From Thermoanaerobacterales bacterium (lineage in GTDB: Bacteria; Actinomycetota; Acidimicrobiia; Acidimicrobiales; JACDCH01), in the NCBI GenBank assembly GCA_017577565.1, contig PKRH01000043.1, positions 1 through 24,583 of the forward strand: a stretch of 24,583 nucleotides of DNA, written 5' to 3'. Both the position numbers and the translations under genes were made by a program. The notes under the pieces are model-generated. The model ran no database searches, was not told the origin of the DNA, and saw nothing but the letters and a program-made list of their open reading frames with translations. Below, in pieces: positions 13,692-23,008 of this stretch (within the stretch, counting starts at the first letter, position 1; each line of letters starts with the position of its first letter).

Positions 13692-15095
13692 GTGATCACT
13701 CGTCGCGGCCTGGCCGCTCTCGCGGCGCTGGCGCTGCTCGCCGGCGCCTGCACACGGGCGGAGGGGGAGACCGAGGTCGGTGCCGCATCGTCGCCCGAAC
13801 CGGCGCCCGACGCCGCCACCGGGACGTCGGCCGGCGGGGGCGACGAGGGCGGCAGCCGGCTCGACCGCGGGGGCTTCGGCGAGCTCGAGGAGGTCTGCTG
13901 GGACGGCGAGCCCGGGGAGTCCACCGAGGTCGGGCTGACCCCCGAGGAGGTCCGCCTCGGCATCGTGACCGACCGGGGCTCCGCCGAGCGCCCCGGCCTG
14001 AACCAGGAGATGTACGACGCCGCCGTCGCGTTCGCCGCCTGGTGCAACGAGCACGGCGGCATCGGCGGGCGGCAGGTCGTCATCGACGACCTCGACGCCA
14101 AGCTGTTCGAGTACGGCCAGCGGGTCGCCGAGGCCTGCCAGCAGGACTTCGCCCTCGTCGGCGGCGGTGCCGTCTTCGACTCGCAGGACAACGGCGCCCG
14201 GGTCGACTGCGGCCTGATCAACATCCCCGGCTACGCCGTGACGCCCCAGGCCCGCGCCGCCGAGCTGCAGGTCCAGCCGGTGCCCAACCCCGTCTACTCG
14301 ATGGCGACCTCCGGCTACCGCTGGATCCAGGAGGCCCACCCCGACGCCGACCGCTTCGGCATCCTGTGGGTCAACCTCGACGGCCCGGCCACCGTCCACG
14401 ACCAGGTCGTCGAGGTGGTCGAGTCCCTCGGCTTCGACGTCGTCTTCGACGAGCAGTACCGGCCGATCGGCGAGACCGGCTGGCGGGGCTACGTGCAGAA
14501 GATGCGCGACCAGGGCGTCGAGGTCTTCGAGATGATCGGCGAGCCCGAGAACATGGTCGCCCTGCAGCAGGCCATGCAGACCGAGGGCTGGTACCCGGTC
14601 GCCACGCACCTGCAGACCAACTTCTTCGACGAGCGGTTCGTGGCCGAGGGCGGGTCCTCGGTGAGCGAGGCCACCTACATGGCGTCGGTGTTCCCGACCT
14701 TCGACATGGCCGACGAGGTCCCGGCGATGGCCGACTACCTCGAGCTCATCGAGCGCTACAACCCCGACGGCAAGGTCGCGATGCTCGGCATGCAGTCGCT
14801 GTCGGCCTTCCTGCTGTTCGCCACCGCCGCCAAGGCGTGCGGCGACGACCTGACCCGGGCGTGCGTCATCGAGCAGGCCGCCGCCCAGGAGGGCTGGACG
14901 GCCGGCGGCCTCCACTCGCCCCAGACGCCGGGCAACCTCGAGGCCTCGCCCTGCCGGCTCGCCATCCGGGTCACGCCCGACGGCTTCGCCTACGACGAGG
15001 AGATGACCGACCCCAACGAGGGCATCTACCACTGCGAGCCGGACGACGTCCTCGAGCTGACCGGCGACTACGGCGTCCCGCGGCCCGAGCGCTGA
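13692..15095 (+). CDS. Lipoprotein substrate-binding protein of a Liv-type ABC importer
   Basis: I start this 467-residue protein at the GTG at 13692 because GGAGGGGGG (13679-13687) lies at ideal distance, and because the result is a clean lipoprotein signal: RR at 4-5, hydrophobic LAALAALALLAGA, then Cys20 as the lipid-modified residue. An in-frame GTG at 13656 would add 12 hydrophilic residues before it. After an Ala/Pro/Glu/Gly-rich tether, the mature part looks like a periplasmic-binding fold of the branched-chain amino-acid/ANF-receptor type (EVRLGIVTDRG, FAAWCNEHGGIGGRQVVIDDLDA, FALVGGGAVFDSQ...). It captures the importer's substrate outside the membrane. The KstR-like operator suggests that the ligand may be a steroid- or lipid-derived acid rather than an amino acid; that is inference. 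Confidence 0.88.
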   Translation: MITRRGLAALAALALLAGACTRAEGETEVGAASSPEPAPDAATGTSAGGGDEGGSRLDRGGFGELEEVCWDGEPGESTEVGLTPEEVRLGIVTDRGSAERPGLNQEMYDAAVAFAAWCNEHGGIGGRQVVIDDLDAKLFEYGQRVAEACQQDFALVGGGAVFDSQDNGARVDCGLINIPGYAVTPQARAAELQVQPVPNPVYSMATSGYRWIQEAHPDADRFGILWVNLDGPATVHDQVVEVVESLGFDVVFDEQYRPIGETGWRGYVQKMRDQGVEVFEMIGEPENMVALQQAMQTEGWYPVATHLQTNFFDERFVAEGGSSVSEATYMASVFPTFDMADEVPAMADYLELIERYNPDGKVAMLGMQSLSAFLLFATAAKACGDDLTRACVIEQAAAQEGWTAGGLHSPQTPGNLEASPCRLAIRVTPDGFAYDEEMTDPNEGIYHCEPDDVLELTGDYGVPRPER

Positions 15096-15113
15096 CGCCG
15101 GGGGCGGCCGACG

Positions 15114-17333
15114 ATGGACCAGTTCCTCCAGGCCACGATCACCGGGATCGCGACGGCCGCCATCCTCGCGGTGGCGGCCAGCGGCCTGGTGCTCACCTAC
15201 ACGACGACCGGCATCTTCAACTTCGCCCACGGGGCGATCGGGATGCTCGGCGCCTTCGCCTACTGGCAGCTCCGCTTCGACTGGGGCTGGCCGGCGCCGG
15301 TGGCCCTGCTCGTCGTGCTGGGCGTCCTGGCGCCGCTGCTCGGCGTGGCCATCGAGCTCGTGGTCATGCGGGGCCTGCACGACGCGCCCGAGGCGGCCCG
15401 GGTCGTCGTCAGCGTCGGCCTGCTCGCGGCGCTGCTCGGCCTCGGGCTGTGGGTGTGGCCGACCGACGTCGCCCGGCCGCTCACCCGCTTCTGGGGCAAC
15501 GAGCACATCTCGGTCCTCGGCGTCCGGCTCACCTGGCACGAGGTCGTGGCCATCCTCGTCGCCGCCGGCCTGGCCCTCGGGCTGCGGGCCCTGCTCTACG
15601 GCACCCGGGCCGGGCTGGCGATGCGGGCGGCCGTCGACGACCGGGCGCTGTCGATGCTCAACGGCGCCCGGCCCCACCGCTCGGCCGTGCTCGCCTGGGC
15701 CATCGGCTGCACCTGCGCGGCGCTGGCCGGGATCCTGATCTCGCCGGCGATCGGGTTGATGCACGTCAACCTCACCCTGATGATCGTCAACGCCTACGCG
15801 GCGGCGATGATCGGCCGGCTGCGCAACCTGCCGATGACGTTCGCGGGGGCGGTGGCGCTCGGGCTGCTCGACGCCTACGCCCTGACCTACCTGCCGACCG
15901 ACAGCATCCTGCTGGCGCAGTTCCGCTTCGCGATCCCGGTCATCCTGCTGTTCGCGGTGCTGCTCGTCCTGCGCCAGGACCGGCTGCGGGGCCACGCCGC
16001 CCGGTCGACCCGCGAGGTCGTGCCCCGGCCGGGGTGGTCGGGGTCGCTGGCCACCGCGGCGCTGTTCGTGGCCGCCGGCGTCGTCGCCGCGCAGATCACC
16101 TCGGCGCCCGACGCCGTGGCGGTCCAGAAGATCGTGGCGGTGGCGATCATCGCCCTGTCGCTCGTCCCGCTGGTCGGCTTCGCCGGGCAGCTGTCGCTGT
16201 GCCAGATGAGCTTCGCCGGCATCGGCGCCGTCGTCATGGCCCACCACGGCCACGGCGGCGACCCGGTCGGCCTGTTGCTCGCCACCGTGGTCGCCGGCGC
16301 CGTCGGCGCCCTCGTCGCCCTGCCGACCGTGCGGCTGGCCGGCATCTACCTGGCGCTGGCGACGGCGGCCTTCGCCATGATGCTCGACCTCTGGATCTTC
16401 GGGCTGCGCGACTTCGAGGTCGGCCCGCTGTCGATCAGCATCTTCGGCACCGGGTCGGTGGCGGTCGACCCGATCGACGTGCCCGGGGTGGACAGCGCGC
16501 ACGACCGCCTCGTCTTCCTGTCCGTCGTCTTCGCGCTGCTCTACCTGCTCGTCGTGGCCATCCGCCGGAGCACGTTCGGCCAACGGCTGCTGGCGTTCAA
16601 GGACAGCCCGGCGGCCTCCGCGACGCTCGGCGTCAACACCATGCTCGTCCGGCTGGCGGTGTTCACGCTCTCGGCCGCCATGGCCGGCTTCGGCGGCGCC
16701 CTCTACGGCGGCACGCTGGGTGCGGTCAGCGCGCAGAACTTCGCCTTCGCGCAGAGCCTGCCCCTGCTGCTCCTCGCCGTCGTGGGCGGCATCGGCACGG
16801 CCGCCGGCGCCCTGGTGGCCGGCGTGCTCGTGGGCGGCCTGCCGCTGCTCGTCGAGGTGGCGCCCTGGTTCGAGAACGTCAACCGGGTGCTGCCCGGGAC
16901 GATGGGCATCGCCCTCGGCCGGAACCCCAACGGCATCGCCCACCAGATCCGGGTGGGGCTGGCCCCGCTACGCCGCCAGCCGGCGCTGCTCGCCGGCACG
17001 GTCGCCGGGGTCGCGGCCGTCGTCGGGCTCCGGCTCGCCGAGGTCCTGACCGGCACGCCGTTCGCGCTCGCGCTGGCCGCCGTGCCCGCCGCCGGGGGGC
17101 TCGCGGCCCAGGTCCTGGCCGCCCGGCGCGCCGCCGGCGCCACCGCGACCGAGGGCCCCGACGACGTGCCGCTCGAGTGGGCGGGGATCGTCCGCCCCTT
17201 CACGGCCGAGGAGGTCGCCACGATGGACCGGGTGCTCGGGCTCGAGCGTCGGCCGGAGCCGACGCCCAGCCTCGCCGGCGCGCCGTCGGGGGTCAGCGCG
17301 CCGGCCCGCACGGCGGCGGGGGCGGGTCGATGA
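15114..17333 (+). CDS. Fused LivH-LivM-type ABC importer permease
   Basis: The 739-residue protein joins the two permeases that are separate in E. coli. The first half (about 1-290) is LivH-like: NFAHGAIGMLGAF near 38-50 and a coupling loop RAAVDDRALSMLNG. The second (about 320-625) is LivM-like: GFAGQLSLCQMSFAGIGA and a coupling loop LLAFKDSPAASATLGV. Around 16-18 hydrophobic spans form the translocation path. After the last span there is an extra region with one or two hydrophobic stretches (about 625-675) and a cytosolic tail (about 676-739, including VPLEWAGIVRPFTAEEV) that plain LivHM lacks. It begins 18 bp after the lipoprotein stop and overlaps the first ATPase by ATGA, so the operon order is binding protein, permease, ATPase, ATPase. 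Confidence 0.9.
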   Translation: MDQFLQATITGIATAAILAVAASGLVLTYTTTGIFNFAHGAIGMLGAFAYWQLRFDWGWPAPVALLVVLGVLAPLLGVAIELVVMRGLHDAPEAARVVVSVGLLAALLGLGLWVWPTDVARPLTRFWGNEHISVLGVRLTWHEVVAILVAAGLALGLRALLYGTRAGLAMRAAVDDRALSMLNGARPHRSAVLAWAIGCTCAALAGILISPAIGLMHVNLTLMIVNAYAAAMIGRLRNLPMTFAGAVALGLLDAYALTYLPTDSILLAQFRFAIPVILLFAVLLVLRQDRLRGHAARSTREVVPRPGWSGSLATAALFVAAGVVAAQITSAPDAVAVQKIVAVAIIALSLVPLVGFAGQLSLCQMSFAGIGAVVMAHHGHGGDPVGLLLATVVAGAVGALVALPTVRLAGIYLALATAAFAMMLDLWIFGLRDFEVGPLSISIFGTGSVAVDPIDVPGVDSAHDRLVFLSVVFALLYLLVVAIRRSTFGQRLLAFKDSPAASATLGVNTMLVRLAVFTLSAAMAGFGGALYGGTLGAVSAQNFAFAQSLPLLLLAVVGGIGTAAGALVAGVLVGGLPLLVEVAPWFENVNRVLPGTMGIALGRNPNGIAHQIRVGLAPLRRQPALLAGTVAGVAAVVGLRLAEVLTGTPFALALAAVPAAGGLAAQVLAARRAAGATATEGPDDVPLEWAGIVRPFTAEEVATMDRVLGLERRPEPTPSLAGAPSGVSAPARTAAGAGR

Positions 17334-18069
17334 CCGCGGCCACCGCCCCCGCCGCCGCCCTCGAGGTGCGCGACGTCGTCGTGCGCTTCGGCGGCCACCT
17401 GGCCCTCGACCGCGTCAGCCTCACCGCCCGCCCGGGCGAGGTCACCGGGCTGATCGGCCCCAACGGGGCCGGCAAGACGACGCTGTTCAACGTCGTCACG
17501 GGCCTGCAGGCGCCCCAGCGGGGCACCGTGCTGCTCGACGGCCGGGACGTGACCCGCCTGGCCCCCTACCGCCGGGCCCGGCGGGGGCTGGCCCGCACCT
17601 TCCAGCGCCTCGAGCTCTTCGGCCTGCTGACGGTGGCCGAGAACGTCGAGCTGGCCGCCTCGGTGCGGGGGCGGCGCCGGCCCGGGCGCAGCGCGGACGA
17701 GGCGCTGGAGCTGGTCGGCCTGCGCGACCTGGCCGACGTGCGGGCCGACGAGCTGCCGACCGGCAAGGCCCGGCTCGTCGAGCTGGCCCGGGCGCTGGCC
17801 ACCGGGCCGCGGGTGCTGCTGCTCGACGAGCCCGCGTCCGGTCAGAGCGAGGCGGAGACCGAGGAGTTCCGCGAGGTGCTGCTCGCGGTGGCGGGGGAGG
17901 GGATCGCCGTGGTGCTCGTCGAGCACGACGTCCAGCTCGTGATGCGCACCTGCTCGCAGGTCCACGTGCTCGACTTCGGGCGGGTGCTGGCAGCCGGGAC
18001 GCCGGAGGAGATCCGGGGGAACGAGGCGGTCATCGAGGCCTACCTCGGCGCGGCCCCGGGGGTGCCGGC

Positions 18070-18073
<4 letters not shown>
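17330..18073 (+). CDS. LivG-type ABC transporter ATPase with altered signature motif
   Basis: The 247-residue ATPase starts at an ATG overlapping the permease stop (ATGA). Walker A is GPNGAGKT (43-50), the Q-loop is TFQRLELF (90-97), Walker B is RVLLLDEP (161-168), and the switch histidine is H199 in LVEHD. The ABC signature, normally LSGGQ (LSYGQ in many LivG proteins), reads LPTGK (142-146), and the following D-loop is PASGQSEAETEE, where LivG usually has AAGLNPxET. The altered signature faces the partner's nucleotide in a heterodimer. Since the second ATPase has a canonical signature, the pair may have one full and one degenerate ATP site. Otherwise it is a normal LivG, powering import of the substrate. 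Confidence 0.9.
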
Positions 18074-18825
<752 letters not shown>

Positions 18826-18831
18826 GCAGAG

Positions 18832-19296
18832 ATGAGCGACAACGACAACACCGAGCGCGTCGAGAGGTTCAAGGCGGAGGTGGCGGCCATGCACCTGCGC
18901 GACCCGGCGACGGGCCTCGACCGGCTCCTCGTCCGGCTGGGCGTCGCCGGGCTCGTCGCCGGCCCGTGCTTCAGCATCGCGGCCTGGTTCATCGCCCACG
19001 GCACCCGCAACCCGCTGCAGCAGCGGGACGCCATCGTCGTCGGGCTCATCGGCGTCACGCTGGCCGTCGTGGGCGGGGCGCTGTTCGTCAAGGGGGCGAT
19101 GGCCGGGTTCCTGCGGTTCTGGATGGCCCGCCTCTGCTACGAGCAGGGCGCCCAGGCCGACCGGCTGGCGGCCGCGCTCACCGGCCGGACGTCGCCGGAG
19201 GCCGCGGAGGCGGCGGCCGCCGCGGCGTCCGACGGCCGGGCCCCCGCCGAGGCCGAGACGGCGGCCGGCGACAAGGACGCGAGCCGCACCGGCTAG
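18832..19296 (+). CDS. Small two-TM membrane protein at the end of the ABC-importer operon
   Basis: I do not recognise a family for this 154-residue protein. Residues 1-30 are hydrophilic, followed by two transmembrane helices (about 34-56, LGVAGLVAGPCFSIAAWFI, and about 67-90, AIVVGLIGVTLAVVGGALFV). A short amphipathic segment with FLRFWMARLCYEQ (93-105) and a disordered Ala/Glu tail come next. It begins 6 nt after the LivF-like stop, in the same direction, and so is very likely co-transcribed with the importer. It could be an accessory subunit, like the small membrane proteins attached to some ABC transporters, or an unrelated passenger. Its stop overlaps the stop of the convergent kinase gene inside one CTAG. 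Confidence 0.75.
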   Translation: MSDNDNTERVERFKAEVAAMHLRDPATGLDRLLVRLGVAGLVAGPCFSIAAWFIAHGTRNPLQQRDAIVVGLIGVTLAVVGGALFVKGAMAGFLRFWMARLCYEQGAQADRLAAALTGRTSPEAAEAAAAAASDGRAPAEAETAAGDKDASRTG

Positions 19297-20795
19297 CCCC
19301 GGCGCGGGGCCGGGGGGACCGCCCGGCCGGGCGGCCGCACGTTGGGCACGTCGTCGCCGGGCAGCGTGATGCCGCGCGCCGCGCACGCCCGCGCGACCTC
19401 CTCGGGGAAGATGTTGGACACCAGGAACAGGTCGCGGGCCATGTTGTAGTCGGGGGCCAGCTCGCGGGCGTAGCGCTCGAAGTACATGAGCTGCTTGCTC
19501 ACGAGCACGAGCTCGCGCACGGCCCGGGCGCTGTACTCCTGCTGCAGCTCGATCTGGCGGCGGAGGATCTCGGCCAGGCTGGCCTCCCCGAGCGTCATGT
19601 CGAACATGGGGTCGAGGACGACCTGGAGGCGGGCGGCGACCTCCTCGACCGGCCCGACGTCGGGGCCGAGGATGCCGATGCGCTGCCAGGCCCGGACCAC
19701 CCGGGTGTAGTCCCCGTCGATCATCACGGTGTAGAGGGCGTCCCGCAGCGCGTCCCGGTGGGGGGCCGGCAGCTCGCCCATGATGCCGAAGTCGAGGTAC
19801 GCGATCCGCCCGTCGTCGAGGACCCAGATGTTGCCGGCGTGGACGTCGCCGTGGAACGGCCCGTGCACGAGCGCCGCCTCCATCCACACCTTGAGGCCCC
19901 GCCGCAGCACCAGCTCGCCGTCGATGCCCCGGGCCCGCACCTCCTCGAAGCGGTCCAGCGGCGTGCCGAACAGCCGCTCCATGCAGATGACCCGCGGCCC
20001 GCAGAGGTCCCGGTAGACCTCGGGGGCGGTGATCCAGGCGTTGTCGCCGAAGTGGCCGATCGCGGCCCGGAACCGCGCCTGGCGGTCGGCCTCGAGGACG
20101 AAGTCCAGCTCCTCGTTGGTCGTGCGGTGGAGGTCCTCGACCACGCCGGGGGCGTTGACCAGGTGCCCGGTGCGGGTCCGGTCGATCAGACGGGCGAGGC
20201 GGTACATGATCCGCAGGTCGCGGTTCATGCGGTCGGCGATCGCCGGGCGCTGGACCTTGACCACCGCGTGCCGCCCGTCCCGCAGCACGCAGGCGTGCAC
20301 CTGGGCGATCGAGGCGGCCGACAGCGGCCGGGGGTCGAACTCGGCGAACAGCTCGGCGGCCGGCGCGCCCAGGTCCTCCTCGACGATGGCGAGGGCGGTC
20401 TCGGCGGGGAACGGGGGGACGTCCGAGAGCGTCCGCAGGCAGGCGTCGGCGAGCCAGGTCGGGAACATGCCCGGCGACGAGGCGATGAGCTGGCCGAGCT
20501 TCACGAACGTCGGGCCGAGCGCCATGAACGCCTCGACCAGCCCGGTGCCGGCGGCGTCGGCCAGCGCCCGCCGGGCCTCCGGGTCCCGCCGCAGGAGCCC
20601 GACGACGTGGCTGGGGTGGCGGGCGAGGTGGACGACCACCGCCCGCAGGACCACGACGGCGAGCGTCACCCAGATCTCGACGCCCCGCAGCAGCTCGGGC
20701 GGGCCGAGCCGCAGGAGGTCGGGCGCCTCGGGCGGGGGCGCGCCGGGCGCCCGGACGGGGCCGGTGGGGTCGGGACCGCCGTGCGGCGAGGTCAC
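19293..20795 (-). CDS. UbiB/AarF/ABC1-family atypical kinase
   Basis: The 500-residue protein belongs to the ABC1/ADCK/UbiB kinase-like family linked to isoprenoid-quinone or lipid metabolism. Diagnostic features are the KxGQ motif FVKLGQ (97-102) in the N-terminal extension, the Ala-rich loop LSAASIAQVH (158-167) that replaces the glycine-rich loop, the nucleotide lysine K180 in AVVKVQRP, the catalytic-loop HGDVHAGNI (315-323, Asp317, Asn322) and metal-binding DFG (335-337). A hydrophobic stretch at 42-56 may touch the membrane; the C-terminal hydrophobic hairpin seen in UbiB is missing. The GTG start is supported by a GGGAGG element (20809-20804) 8 nt upstream. It lies 82 bp after the SDR gene in the same direction and could share its transcript. 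Confidence 0.9.
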   Translation of the reverse strand: MTSPHGGPDPTGPVRAPGAPPPEAPDLLRLGPPELLRGVEIWVTLAVVVLRAVVVHLARHPSHVVGLLRRDPEARRALADAAGTGLVEAFMALGPTFVKLGQLIASSPGMFPTWLADACLRTLSDVPPFPAETALAIVEEDLGAPAAELFAEFDPRPLSAASIAQVHACVLRDGRHAVVKVQRPAIADRMNRDLRIMYRLARLIDRTRTGHLVNAPGVVEDLHRTTNEELDFVLEADRQARFRAAIGHFGDNAWITAPEVYRDLCGPRVICMERLFGTPLDRFEEVRARGIDGELVLRRGLKVWMEAALVHGPFHGDVHAGNIWVLDDGRIAYLDFGIMGELPAPHRDALRDALYTVMIDGDYTRVVRAWQRIGILGPDVGPVEEVAARLQVVLDPMFDMTLGEASLAEILRRQIELQQEYSARAVRELVLVSKQLMYFERYARELAPDYNMARDLFLVSNIFPEEVARACAARGITLPGDDVPNVRPPGRAVPPAPRRG

Positions 20796-20803
20796 CGCGG
20801 CAG

Positions 20804-20809
20804 CCTCCC
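20804..20809 (-). promoter_or_regulatory. Shine-Dalgarno GGGAGG of the UbiB-like kinase gene
   Basis: GGGAGG on the minus strand is 8 nt from the GTG at 20795 and fixes that start. It contrasts with the leaderless style of most neighbours and fits a downstream gene in an operon with the SDR. Confidence 0.6.
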
Positions 20810-20877
20810 ACGCCGGGCCGGTGCCGCGGCGGCGTCGCCCGGGTCGCCCGTGGCCGGCGCACCGCGCTCGCGCCGCC

Positions 20878-21639
20878 TCAGAAGACCGTGTAGCCCCCGT
20901 CGACCACGAGCGTGTCGCCGGTGTGGAACGTCTGCGAGGGGTCGCACAGGAACACCGCCACCTCGCGGAAGTCGGCGGGCTCGCCCCACCGGCGCACCGG
21001 CGTGCGGCGCGTCGTCGCCTCCCGGAACCGGTCGTCCTGGTAGCCGAGCTCGGTCATGTCGGTGCGCGTCCAGCCGGGGAGCACCGCGTTCACCCGGATG
21101 CCGTGGCGGGCCCACGCCACCGCGCACGACCGGACGAAGGCCAGCAGCCCTGCCTTGCTCGCCGCGTAGCCCGAGGTCACCGGCGCGCCGTGGATCGCCG
21201 AGGTCGACGAGACCGCCACCATCGCGCCGCCGTCGCCCTGGGCGATCATGCGCTTGGCGACCTCGCGCATCGTGAGGAACGCGCCGTCGAGGTTCACCGC
21301 CATGACCCGCCGCCAGTCGGCGAGTGACATCTCGGTGATCGGCGCCGCGTGGCTGACACCGGCGTTGGCGATGCAGGCGTCGATGCGACCCAGCGCGTCC
21401 ACGGTCTGCGTGGTCGCGTCGACCACCTGCTGCTCGTCGGCGACGTCGCAGCGCAGCGCGACCACCCGGCGGTCGGGTGCGAGCTCGCGCAGGTGCGCCG
21501 CGGCGTCGGCGTTCTTCCCCTCGTCGCGCCCCCAGATCGCGACGTCCGCGCCCGCGGCGACGAGCCCCTCGGCCATGCCGAGCCCGATCCCGCCGTTGCC
21601 GCCGGTGACCACCGCGACCTTCCCGTGCAGATCGGCCAT
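20878..21639 (-). CDS. Short-chain dehydrogenase/reductase (SDR), classical type
   Basis: The 253-residue NAD(P)-dependent oxidoreductase shows the full classical SDR set: TGGNGGIG (12-19) cofactor loop, the CDV that positions the adenine (64-66), ANAG (91-94), catalytic Asn116 (VNLDG), Ser144/145 (AVSSTSA), Tyr158 and Lys162 (YAASK), and the C-terminal VVDGGYTVF. Length is normal. Its substrate could be a 3-hydroxyacyl-CoA, a hydroxysteroid or another secondary alcohol; the sequence does not decide. It is divergent from the acyl-CoA dehydrogenase, and the 130-bp gap between them contains the KstR-like operator, so co-regulation is plausible but the operator is nearer to the other gene. It has a TAGGGT -10 placed 8 nt before the ATG. 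Confidence 0.92.
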   Translation of the reverse strand: MADLHGKVAVVTGGNGGIGLGMAEGLVAAGADVAIWGRDEGKNADAAAHLRELAPDRRVVALRCDVADEQQVVDATTQTVDALGRIDACIANAGVSHAAPITEMSLADWRRVMAVNLDGAFLTMREVAKRMIAQGDGGAMVAVSSTSAIHGAPVTSGYAASKAGLLAFVRSCAVAWARHGIRVNAVLPGWTRTDMTELGYQDDRFREATTRRTPVRRWGEPADFREVAVFLCDPSQTFHTGDTLVVDGGYTVF

Positions 21640-21647
21640 GGGGCGTC

Positions 21648-21653
21648 ACCCTA
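21648..21653 (-). promoter_or_regulatory. Leaderless-type -10 box TAGGGT for the SDR gene
   Basis: Read on the minus strand, TAGGGT (21653-21648) ends 8 nt before the ATG at 21639, with no Shine-Dalgarno. A small palindrome, GGTGG-G-CCACC (21666-21676), lies where a -35 would be. Confidence 0.5.
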
Positions 21654-21745
21654 GGTGGGCCGGCAGGTGGGCCACCGACCAGGTCCCGGCCGGGGCCTCC
21701 CACGCCGGTGGGCGCAGCGGTGTCGTCGGGCCTGTCGCACATGAC

Positions 21746-21759
21746 TAGAACACGTTCTA
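21746..21759. promoter_or_regulatory. KstR-like operator TAGAACACGTTCTA at the acyl-CoA dehydrogenase promoter
   Basis: Perfect TAGAAC/GTTCTA arms around AC fit TnnAACnnGTTnnA completely. Its last two bases are the first two of the TAACGT -10 box, so a bound dimer would exclude RNA polymerase. Together with the site at 13617 it marks two promoters for the same repressor, most simply the TetR protein encoded just downstream. Confidence 0.75.
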
Positions 21760-21763
21760 ACGT
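21758..21763 (+). promoter_or_regulatory. Leaderless-type -10 box TAACGT for the acyl-CoA dehydrogenase
   Basis: TAACGT overlaps the operator and ends 6 nt before the GTG at 21770. There is no space for a Shine-Dalgarno; a -35 is not evident. Confidence 0.5.
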
Positions 21764-21769
21764 AGCGCC

Positions 21770-22996
21770 GTGGACTTCGACGACACCCCGGAGGAGGCGG
21801 CGTTCCGGGCCGAGGCGCGGGCGTGGCTGGACGCCCACGCCATCCCCAAGGGGCACCCCGACGACTTCTCCGACGGGCTCTGGAGCACCGCCTACGACGA
21901 GGACACCTACATCGAGCGCTGCCGGCAGTGGCAGCGGACCCTCTTCGAGGGCGGCTGGGCCGGCATCACCTGGCCCAAGGAGTACGGCGGCCGGGGCCTG
22001 AAGCCGATCCACCAGGTGATCTTCAACCAGGAGCAGTCCCGCTACGGCGTCTCCAACGGCGCCTTCATGATCTCCATCGGGATGGCGGGCCCGACGATCC
22101 TCGCCCACGGGACCGAGGAGCAGAAGCAGCGGTTCCTCGTCCCGATGCTGCGGGGCGACGAGCTGTGGTGCCAGCTCTTCAGCGAGCCCGGCGCCGGCTC
22201 CGACCTGGCCAACCTCTCCACCCGGGCCGTGCGCGACGGCGACGGCTGGGTCGTCACCGGCCAGAAGCTGTGGACGTCGTCGCCGGAGCGGGCCACGTGG
22301 GGCATGCTGCTCGCCCGCACCGACCCCGACGTGCCCAAGCACAAGGGCATCAGCTACTTCCTGCTCGACATGCGGTCGCCGGGGATCGAGGTGCGGCCCC
22401 TGCGCCAGATGACCGGCGAGGCGCACTTCTCGGAGGTCTTCCTCGACGGGGTGCGGGTGCCGGACGAGAACCTGCTCGGCGCCCCCGGCGACGGCTGGCG
22501 GATCGCCCAGACCACCCTGGCCGCCGAGCGGGGCTCGATCGGCGGCGGCCGCAACATGACGCCGGAGATGCTGATCCGCCACGCCCGCCGCCACGGCGTC
22601 GCCAACCACCCGGTCGTGCGCCAGCGCATCGCCGACGCCCACATCCGCTTCGAGGTGCTGCGGTTCCTCGGCTACCGCATGCAGACGGCGCTGAGCCAGG
22701 GCCGGACGCCCGGCAACGAGGCCTCGATCATGAAGCTGGCCTTCGCCCGCTACATGAAGGCCCTGACCGAGACGGCGATCGAGGTCGGCGGGCCGCACGG
22801 CATGCTGGCCAGCGAGGAGGTGGGCGACGAGGGCATCTGGGTGCGGCGCTTCCTCCACGCGCCGTCGCTGCGCATCGCCGGGGGCAGCGACCAGGTGCAG
22901 GCCAACATCCTGGGGGAGCGGGCTCTCGGCCTGCCGCCCGAGCCCCGCCCCGACAAGGACGTGCCCTACCGCGAGCTGGCCCGGGGCGTCCGGTAA
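21770..22996 (+). CDS. Acyl-CoA dehydrogenase (FadE-like) with IVD/LCAD-type catalytic Glu position
   Basis: The 408-residue flavoprotein catalyses alpha,beta-desaturation of an acyl-CoA. Family landmarks are LFSEPGAGSDLANLSTRAVRDGDGW with the FAD-contacting WTSSPERATWGML, the EVFLDGVRVPDENLLG loop, and GGSDQVQANILGERALGL near the end. At the position of Glu376 of medium-chain enzymes the protein has Gly (IAGGSD instead of IYEGTS). A Glu occurs instead at 253 (LAAERGSIGGG), which is where isovaleryl- and long-chain enzymes carry their base, so it should be active. The likely substrate is a branched or bulky acyl-CoA, compatible with a sterol side chain. The GTG start follows the -10 by 6 nt. 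A TetR gene lies 12 bp downstream. Confidence 0.92.
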   Translation: MDFDDTPEEAAFRAEARAWLDAHAIPKGHPDDFSDGLWSTAYDEDTYIERCRQWQRTLFEGGWAGITWPKEYGGRGLKPIHQVIFNQEQSRYGVSNGAFMISIGMAGPTILAHGTEEQKQRFLVPMLRGDELWCQLFSEPGAGSDLANLSTRAVRDGDGWVVTGQKLWTSSPERATWGMLLARTDPDVPKHKGISYFLLDMRSPGIEVRPLRQMTGEAHFSEVFLDGVRVPDENLLGAPGDGWRIAQTTLAAERGSIGGGRNMTPEMLIRHARRHGVANHPVVRQRIADAHIRFEVLRFLGYRMQTALSQGRTPGNEASIMKLAFARYMKALTETAIEVGGPHGMLASEEVGDEGIWVRRFLHAPSLRIAGGSDQVQANILGERALGLPPEPRPDKDVPYRELARGVR

Positions 22997-22999
22997 CGT
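22994..22999 (+). promoter_or_regulatory. -10 box TAACGT overlapping the acyl-CoA dehydrogenase stop codon
   Basis: The TAA stop of the dehydrogenase is the first half of TAACGT, which ends 9 nt before the ATG at 23009. It may give the regulator its own leaderless transcript besides any read-through. Confidence 0.4.
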
Positions 23000-23008
23000 C
23001 GCCGCACG

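Noticed and set aside
16866..16878. GTTCGAGAAC inside the permease as another regulator site
   Set aside because: The half-sites are in the opposite orientation to the KstR-like pattern (GTT...AAC, not AAC...GTT), and it lies within coding sequence.
13572..16943. 1123-aa minus frame opposite the ABC-importer genes
   Set aside because: Antisense shadow rich in His/Asp/Arg/Gly with no domain; the sense strand encodes recognisable lipoprotein and permease.
13109..17329. 1654-aa plus frame ending in the LivG-like ATPase
   Set aside because: The part before the ATG at 17330 overlaps the Rrf2, lipoprotein and permease genes and is compositionally meaningless; it is an absence of stops, not a giant gene.
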